Source of the DNA: Begonia masoniana
Taxonomy: Eukaryota; Streptophyta; Magnoliopsida; Cucurbitales; Begoniaceae
Length of the DNA stretch: 64,000 nt
Reading direction: 5' to 3'
NCBI GenBank assembly: GCA_022432975.1
Contig: CM039503.1
Coordinates: forward strand, 46,160,079-46,224,078
Below are positions 58,122 to 64,000 of this stretch, piece after piece (within the stretch, counting starts at the first letter, position 1; each line of letters starts with the position of its first letter). Under the pieces are notes generated by a model that saw nothing but the letters and a program-made list of their open reading frames with translations, searched no databases and had not been told where the DNA came from. Both the position numbers and the translations under genes were made by a program.

Positions 58122-60202
58122 ACTCCTCCATCAACGATCGATTCTTCAGTCTCCACCCCGACGACCCACGCTCTAAGTAAGACTTAGACAATGTAGTTGC
58201 TGGTTAATTACTTAGAGCTCTGTTTTCAGCTAGGACTTGAAGTTTCAGATTCTTCTATGGCCGAGTAATAGTAGCGACATTTGTAATCTGTAGTTAGTTA
58301 CTAAGTTGAATCTGGTTATTTTTAGGTTCTGTAAGTTAATATGCGCACACTAGGTGCTCGACTAAGAAGATTTAGAAGTATATACATATATGCTAGATTT
58401 TAGGATGACTTTGGTTAGAACTTTAGGATTTTAATTTAACACTGTAATGTGAAATGTTTTTAGGTGAAGAAGTCTGAAGAGAAGTGCTCAAGTTTGCTAA
58501 GGAAACCAGGTAAGTGAGTGAGTAGGATTCCCGGCTTTTAGGGCCCTACATCACAAGGGTACTAAGTTAAAGTTGATTATGATGTCCGAAAGCTGTTTGT
58601 GTTATTGCCTGTATGGTTATGATATGTGAGTTAGCAACATGATTTATTGTTGAATGATTGATATGCCCTCTTAGTCCGATGAAATAAAAGTACTCATACT
58701 CATGCTGCATGATTGTTTCTTTTTCAAGCATATGAAAACGTTTTAAGTGCATGTGTTCCTTCACAATCAAGATATGAACATGAAACTTATGTAACAAAGA
58801 TTAAGAGAGGGTTGGGAGCGGTTTGACGTATGTCACTGTCCAAAAAGAGGACCATGAATACGGCCCGCAAGGGACTATGTACACTTTCACTGTCAACCTC
58901 CTTTTCGGCACAAATCCTCCCTTAATCCACATGATGTAAATGATGAACAAGAACATGAACAATAATGTGACGAGAAATGATCATGAAAATGTGTTCTTTT
59001 CAACTGTGCATTCATGTATACATGTTAGCATTGTACTCCTTACTAAGCATTAGACTTATAGTTTAATCCTTATGGTGTAGGTGACGAATTATCAGGTGAG
59101 GATTTCAAACCCAACGAAGATGTCTAGGACTGGTTGTTGGATGGTGCTCAGGGTGACAGTTTGTGGCTGGAAAGGCGATTTCAACCCCTGGTTACTACTC
59201 TTATGATGTTAGTAAGAATTATGAATACTAAAGTCTAAATAGGATGAATTTTCTTAAAACGATGGATATTGGAATTTGCCTGACAAAAATCTTGAGTTTG
59301 AGAATGATTGAAATGATAGAAAGGTCTGTTTTATTTAAGTTTTTCGCTACACGTATTTTGGATGAGTCTATGGATTATATTGTGCAAGTTTACGTCAGTC
59401 ACGTTAAAGTCTGTAAAAGTCAGGATATCTTCTATTAGTAGATGTTGCTTATTACTTTCGGTAGCTCACCGGTAGAAGACTTCTATCGGAAGAAGTTTAA
59501 ATGAGTCACGTGGGATGCACATGTCAATCGGAAGATGTAGATTTTTCACTATCGGTAGAAGTGAGTATAATGTCTTGTCGTGTTGTGATCGATAGATGTC
59601 AATTAATTCTATCGGTAGATGATGTTTAATTCTATCGGGTAATCATTAAATGAGTCACGTGGGATGCACATGTCAATCGGAAGATGTAGATTTTTCACTA
59701 TCGATAGAAGTGAGTATAATGTCTTGTCGTGTTGTGATCGGTAGATGTTGTCTATTTCTATCGGTGGATGTTGTTTAATTCTATCGGGTAATGTTTAATG
59801 AGTCATGTAGGATGCACATGTCAATAGGAAGATGTAGATTTTTTTTCACTATCGGTAGAAGTGAGTATAATGTCTTGTCGTTTTGTGATCGGTAGATGTT
59901 GTCTATTTTCTATCGGTAGAAGTGGGAATTATGTTTTGTCGTTTTGCGATCGGCAGATGCAAGAAGAAAGTTTTATCGTTTGCGATCGGTAGATGTCCTT
60001 TGATTTTCAATTCCCTCAGTCAAAAGCCTTAAAGTTTTGTCTATTTATAAATGTTGTTTACATATTGAGTTTTCCGCTGTATAATCGAGGATTATAGATA
60101 GAATTTTCATCATTGAGAGAAATTTTAAAATTTTTCGTAAATTTCTTAGTTCAGTTCTATGTCATGGGTAACAATCGGGTTTGGGAGACTCGGGTCGTTA
60201 CA
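57864..60202 (+). repeat. 3' LTR of element 4 (2339 bp)
   Basis: Colinear with 50611-52927, with scattered differences and small indels, so it is clearly older than element 3. Intron-like segment 58510-59080; repeat cluster 59430-59990. Confidence 0.9.
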
Positions 60203-61438
60203 GGTCCAACTGGACCGGCCGTACTCGGTGACCGAGGACGGCTGGTAGGAGGACCAGCCGTCCTCTTATGGGCAAAACTCGTGACTTTTGTCACATGTTT
60301 TTGTCATTTAGTGGGGAGTGCGACTGGTCCAAATGGACCGACCGTACTCGAAGGGTAAAAACCAGTGACAATAGTCACGGGCCACGTCCTCTAGTGGTGT
60401 GAGTACGGCTGGTCCAGTCAGATCGGCCGTACTCGCACTGTAAAAACCCGTGAGTAAAGTCATGGGTTTTGGTTTTTTGTGGGGCGAGTACGGCTGGTCC
60501 AGTCAGACCAGCCGTACTCGCACCGTAAAAACCTATGACTAAAGTCATGGGTTTTGTTTTTTTGTGGGGCGAGTACGGCTGGTCCAGTCAGACCAGCCGT
60601 ACTCGCACCGTAAAAACCTATGACTAAAGTCATGGGTTTTGGTTTTTTGTGGGGCGAGTACGGCTGGTCCAGTCAGACCAGCCGTACTCGCACCGTAAAA
60701 ACCTATGACTAAAGTCATGGGTTTTGGTTTTTTGTGGGGCGAGTACGGCTGGTCCAGTCAGACCAGCCGTACTCGCACCGTAAAAACCTATGACTAAAGT
60801 CATGGGTTTTGGTTTTTTGTGGGGCGAGTACGGCTGGTCCAGTCAGACCAGCCGTACTCGCACCGTAAAAACCTATGACTAAAGTCATGGGTTTTGGTTT
60901 TTTGTGGGGCGAGTACGGCTGGTCCAGTCAGACCAGCCGTACTCGCACCGTAAAAACCTATGACTAAAGTCATGGGTTTTGGTTTTTTGTGGGGCGAGTA
61001 CGGCTGGTCCAGTCAGACCAGCCGTACTCGCACCGTAAAAACCTATGACTAAAGTCATGGGTTTTGTCATTTAGTGGGGAGTGCGACTGGTCCAAATGGA
61101 CCGACCGTACTCGAAGGGTAAAAACCAGTGACAATAGTCACGGGCCACGTCCTCTAGTGGTGTGAGTACGGCTGGTCCAGTCAGATCGGCCGTACTCGCA
61201 CTGTAAAAACCCGTGAGTAAAGTCATGGGTTTTGGTTTTTTGTGGGGCGAGTACGGCTGGTCCAGTCAGACCAGCCGTACTCGCACCGTAAAAACCTATG
61301 ACTAAAGTCATGGGTTTTGTTTTTTTGTGGGGCGAGTACGGCTGGTCCATGGACCAGCCGTACTCGCCTAACTAGAGGACAGAACCCGTGGCTGATCGAG
61401 TACGACCGGTCCAGTTGGACCGGACGTACTCGACTCCC
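60203..61438. repeat. Palindromic 85-bp tandem array upstream of MULE transposase
   Basis: Seven near-perfect 85-bp units start at 60486, 60571, 60656, 60741, 60826, 60911 and 60996, with diverged units on both sides (60203-60485, 61066-61400). Each unit holds two inverted repeats: GAGTACGGCTGGTC..GACCAGCCGTACTC with a 6-bp loop, and ATGACTAAAGTCAT. A 286-bp block at 60303-60588 is repeated at 61066-61351. Confidence 0.93.
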
Positions 61439-61439
61439 C

Positions 61440-61448
61440 TATTTAAAG
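61440..61448 (+). promoter_or_regulatory. TATA-like box upstream of MULE transposase
   Basis: TATTTAAAG, just after the palindromic array, followed by a CT-rich leader (61480-61600) and a CAG/GTACGAAGG donor-like site near 61633. Confidence 0.4.
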
Positions 61449-61863
61449 CCACACCTGGCTTTGGAAAAAAAGTCACACCTCTCTCCCCACCTCTCTCAAT
61501 TCTTGAAGCCCTCTCTCTTTCAAATCTCTCTCCCACTTATTTCCTATTTCGACAATTCTCTCGAAGCTCTCTCTCTCAAATCTCTCTTTCACTCATTTCC
61601 TATTTCGACGATATTCTTCCGTATTCATCTACCAGGTACGAAGGTTTTTTTTAATTATTTTAATTTGTATTTGGCTTTATTTATTTAAATATTTCTAATA
61701 CTATTTTCTTGATTACCGACGACTATTTTCTTGTCCCGACAATATTTCTATGTGTTCACCTGCTTCGTTTTTTCGATTTTATCATTTACCATATGTTTAT
61801 CTATTATACTGTAAATAATTGGATTACATCTTTTTTTTAATGAAGGTTTTATTAGCTACGAAG

Positions 61864-63113
61864 ATGGATTCCGACTCAAGTAGATCGATTGATTTCGATG
61901 AGCGATCAACTGGTGATGCCGAAATGGATTGGGATTTGGACAACACGCCTGCATATGGTGATGTACGAGCATTCGGTAACCCACTGACAAATGAAGAAAT
62001 ATTCGTCTATTCGACCTCCAAAATGCTGGATGATGAGCTTCGGATACCGGTCGGCTCAGATGATGACGAGGTGGAAAGCATACCGGTAAGAGAACAAATC
62101 TCACTGGGATTTCATAAGGGTAGACAATATGGTTCTTTGCAGGAACTGAAACACGAGATATACAAATATTCTATAGAAAATGGTTATGGTATTAAATTCA
62201 TTAAATGTGAAAGAAGTCGACTGACGGCTGAATGTGGAGATGGATGTGGGTGGCGACTGCATGCTTCGTTGATGCAAAATGAGCGAACGTTTCAAATAAA
62301 GAGCTTGATCGACTCTCACTGATGTTCGAGGCAAGTTGAAAATCGACGCACTTCAGCAAAATGGCTGGCGAACCATTACCTGGACAGGTTCAAAAGTCAC
62401 CCTACCTGGGACATCTCATATATTATGGAGACAGTGAGAAATGACTTCACCGTCAACATTTCACCTAGTCTTGCCACAAGAGCAAGAAGCATAGCTCGAA
62501 CCCTCAATAAAGGGAAGTGCGACGAACAGTACGGGTAACTGTGGTCTTCCGCAGCCGAAATATTCAGGTCAAATATGGGCAGCACAATAAAAATTGATGG
62601 AAACCCAGTGGGCCGTAATCAACTAGGATTCCAATGATTCTATATGTGCATGGCTGCTTGCAAGACTAGGTTGCTAGAGTGCGGGAGACCCGTTATCTGC
62701 TTGGATGACTGTCATCTAAAGGGGTCATGTGCTAGCCAACTACTCACAGCCGTTAGCATCGATGGAAATGATGGAATCTACCCCGTTGCTATTGCCAACG
62801 TCGAGTCTGAGTGTGCAGACTCATGGACATGGTTTTTGCATATATTAAAGCAAGACCTCAACACTCAGCATGGCCACGGTTGGACACTTATTTCAGATCG
62901 ACAAAAGGTATGATGCATTTCTATATGTTATTTCAAAATTTTGTGGCTTTGGGGGTTTTATATTGATTTATTAATATCATTGTTTGTGCAAATATTAGGG
63001 GTTACAGAGAGCTATTCGAGATCAATTCCCATATGCTGAACACCGCTTCTACCTCCGGCATATGTATGCGAATTTCAAAAACTATTTTCGGGGTAAAGAA
63101 TATAGAGATGCTA
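61864..63113 (+). pseudogene. MULE transposase (MuDR family), broken
   Basis: From MDSDSSRSIDFDERSTGD the acidic N-terminus leads into a MuDR DNA-binding domain (about residues 75-150; YSIENGYGIKFIKCE, CGDGCGWRLHAS), then SAKWLANHYLDRF, and the transposase core with VICLDDCHLKG (first catalytic Asp), WFLHILKQDL and ISDRQK. A GT-AG intron (62908-62998) joins to GLQRAIRDQFPYAEHRFYL. In-frame stops at about 62320 (TGA), 62536 (TAA) and 62635 (TGA) and truncation by an LTR at 63114, before the last catalytic residue, inactivate it. Stated start: the ATG at 61864; an in-frame upstream ATG at 61819 is less likely. Confidence 0.85.
62908..62998 (+). other. Intron in MULE transposase
   Basis: AAAAG/GTATGATG to AAATATTAG/GGGTTACAG. 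Removing it keeps the frame (QK/GLQRAIRDQF), and the joined sequence matches the conserved transposase core. Confidence 0.75.
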
Positions 63114-64000
63114 TGTAACACCCGACAATTTCGGCTAGGTGATTTCTTAACTGATTTAACTGTCACCATTGTTATTGGACCTTTTGATTTAAATTTAATA
63201 CCAAGATTTGCTCTAAATTGTGTGAAACTAGATTGAGTGGCAAAATTGTAATAAGGGTGGGTTGTGATCGTTATATAAAGGAAATAGAAAATTTTTAAAC
63301 CTCACCAACGCCACTGTAGCCGACACTTTTTCCTTTCAGCGATTTTCTTTCCCGAGCTCTCGCTCTCTGACTGCCAGTAATCCTCCCTTCGACGACCAGT
63401 TCCCTTGCTATTTCTCGAATACTCTACGCTCGAGGTATGGGTTAGATAATGTGGTTGTCAGTTAGTTGTTAAGCTCTGCTTTTCAGCTTAGTGTTGGAGT
63501 TTGGTTTCTCCAATGGCCGAGTAACAATAGTAACATTTATAATCTGGATTTAGTAATGTCATTTCTGAATTGATTCTGTACATTTATTATAACCGACCCT
63601 GATTAATCGTTGGTTAAACCTAGCTGTTTCGGTTTTTGGATTTCAGACTGCACACAGAGAACTAGACTAAGGGATTCGGCAATGACTTTAACAACTAGAT
63701 CCTAGGATGACTTGTGATTAGGACTTTTAGGATTTTGTTTTAACTACTGCGATGGATTTTGTTTTAACTACTGCGATGTAAATGTTTTAGGTGAAGAAGT
63801 CTAAAGAAAAGGAGCACGAAATTTGCTAAGGAAGCCAGGTAAGTGAATGTATTAAGATTTTTGGCCATTAGGGCCCTACATCTTAAGGGTACTAAATTAG
63901 TTATGTGTTTGATGTTTGTTTTAAGTTAGTAAGATGGTTGTACTTGGATGATTTACGGATGTTTGAGAATTATGTTATATGATGTTCTGATAGAGTCTAT
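63114..64000 (+). repeat. Start of another gypsy LTR (element 4 family), inserted in the MULE
   Basis: TGTAACACCCGACAATTTCGG is followed by sequence diverged from but colinear with 50611-51330, including TATATAAAG (63272-63280), the GTAGCCGACA leader, donor-like GCCAG/GTAAGTG at 63838 and GGCCCTACATC. It continues beyond the window. Confidence 0.88.
63272..63280 (+). promoter_or_regulatory. TATA box in the terminal gypsy LTR
   Basis: TATATAAAG, about 160 bp into the LTR, the same place as in element 4. Confidence 0.55.

Larger units (their letters stand above)
50611..60202 (+). mobile_element. Ty3/gypsy chromovirus-type element 4, full length, TSD GGTCC
   Basis: 5' LTR 50611-52927, PBS, gag-pol 53091-57506, purine tract and 3' LTR 57864-60202, with an extra 316-bp duplication at the 3' LTR start. 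The target-site duplication GGTCC is perfect (50606-50610 and 60203-60207). Coding sequence is closely related to element 3 but carries nine nonsense codons and several frameshifts. Confidence 0.93.
60203..63113 (+). mobile_element. Mutator-like element (MULE), 5' part
   Basis: A palindromic repeat region, a TATA-like box and a transposase gene are followed by an LTR insertion at 63114. The left part continues at 50490-50610 across element 4. The terminal inverted repeats and 9-bp target duplication are not identifiable because the right end is outside the window. Confidence 0.7.

Noticed and set aside
60885..61350. Minus-strand repetitive frames in the palindromic array
   Set aside because: The 85-bp units make overlapping short frames; no protein family, and they are explained by the DNA repeat.
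1..64000. Host single-copy genes, tRNA genes, organelle DNA
   Set aside because: None could be supported by reading; all sizeable coding sequence belongs to mobile elements or endogenous viral fragments. Weak or short genes could still be missed without database searches.

Overview
The window looks like heterochromatic, repeat-dense DNA from a flowering plant nuclear genome. I found no convincing single-copy host gene. Almost everything is transposable-element sequence: Ty3/gypsy elements of the chromovirus (Tekay/Del-like) type, one Athila-like Ty3/gypsy element, a Ty1/copia fragment, several Cassandra TRIM elements carrying 5S rRNA-like sequence in their LTRs, a Mutator-like (MULE) transposase pseudogene, and rearranged fragments of an endogenous pararetrovirus (Caulimoviridae). 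The species cannot be named from the sequence alone. There is one assembly gap (8581-8680).

Layout. 95-8048: gypsy element 1, minus strand, decayed, with its 5' LTR truncated next to a 55-nt poly(A) run. 8104-9040: unrecognised filler plus the gap. 9041-16882: gypsy element 2 (same family, minus strand), split by a head-to-head pair of Cassandra elements (9455-11161) that together share one target-site duplication. 16883-18966: a related LTR that runs into a 54-bp satellite array (18967-21180). 21121-30893: gypsy element 3 (minus strand), the youngest and best preserved, with a 1351-codon open gag-pol frame; its 5' side carries a duplicated partial LTR with another block of the same satellite. 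30894-31709: an LTR remnant fused to a partial Cassandra. 31710-45262: an Athila-like element (minus strand) interrupted by two solo LTRs, one of which contains a solo Cassandra LTR. 45263-46779: 3' half of a copia element. 46780-48247: non-coding, possibly an old LTR remnant. 48248-49463: pararetroviral fragments in opposite orientations. 50490-63113: a MULE with a palindromic 85-bp tandem array, split by gypsy element 4 (50611-60202, plus strand, TSD GGTCC). 63114-64000: start of another gypsy LTR inserted in the MULE transposase.

How the parts relate. The gypsy chromovirus families share an LTR plan: a TATA-like box, a leader, an intron-like segment bounded by CAG/GTAAGT and TGATGTAG/GTG signals, and a downstream cluster of short repeats related to CATCTACCGATGACGTCAGCC. 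The 54-bp satellite is an expansion of that last cluster, and every unit carries the palindrome TGACGTCA. The older elements have decayed mainly through C-to-T/G-to-A type nonsense changes, as expected of heavily methylated plant repeats. The most unusual structures are the LTR-derived satellite, the intron-like LTR segment, the inverted Cassandra pair and the MULE palindrome array.
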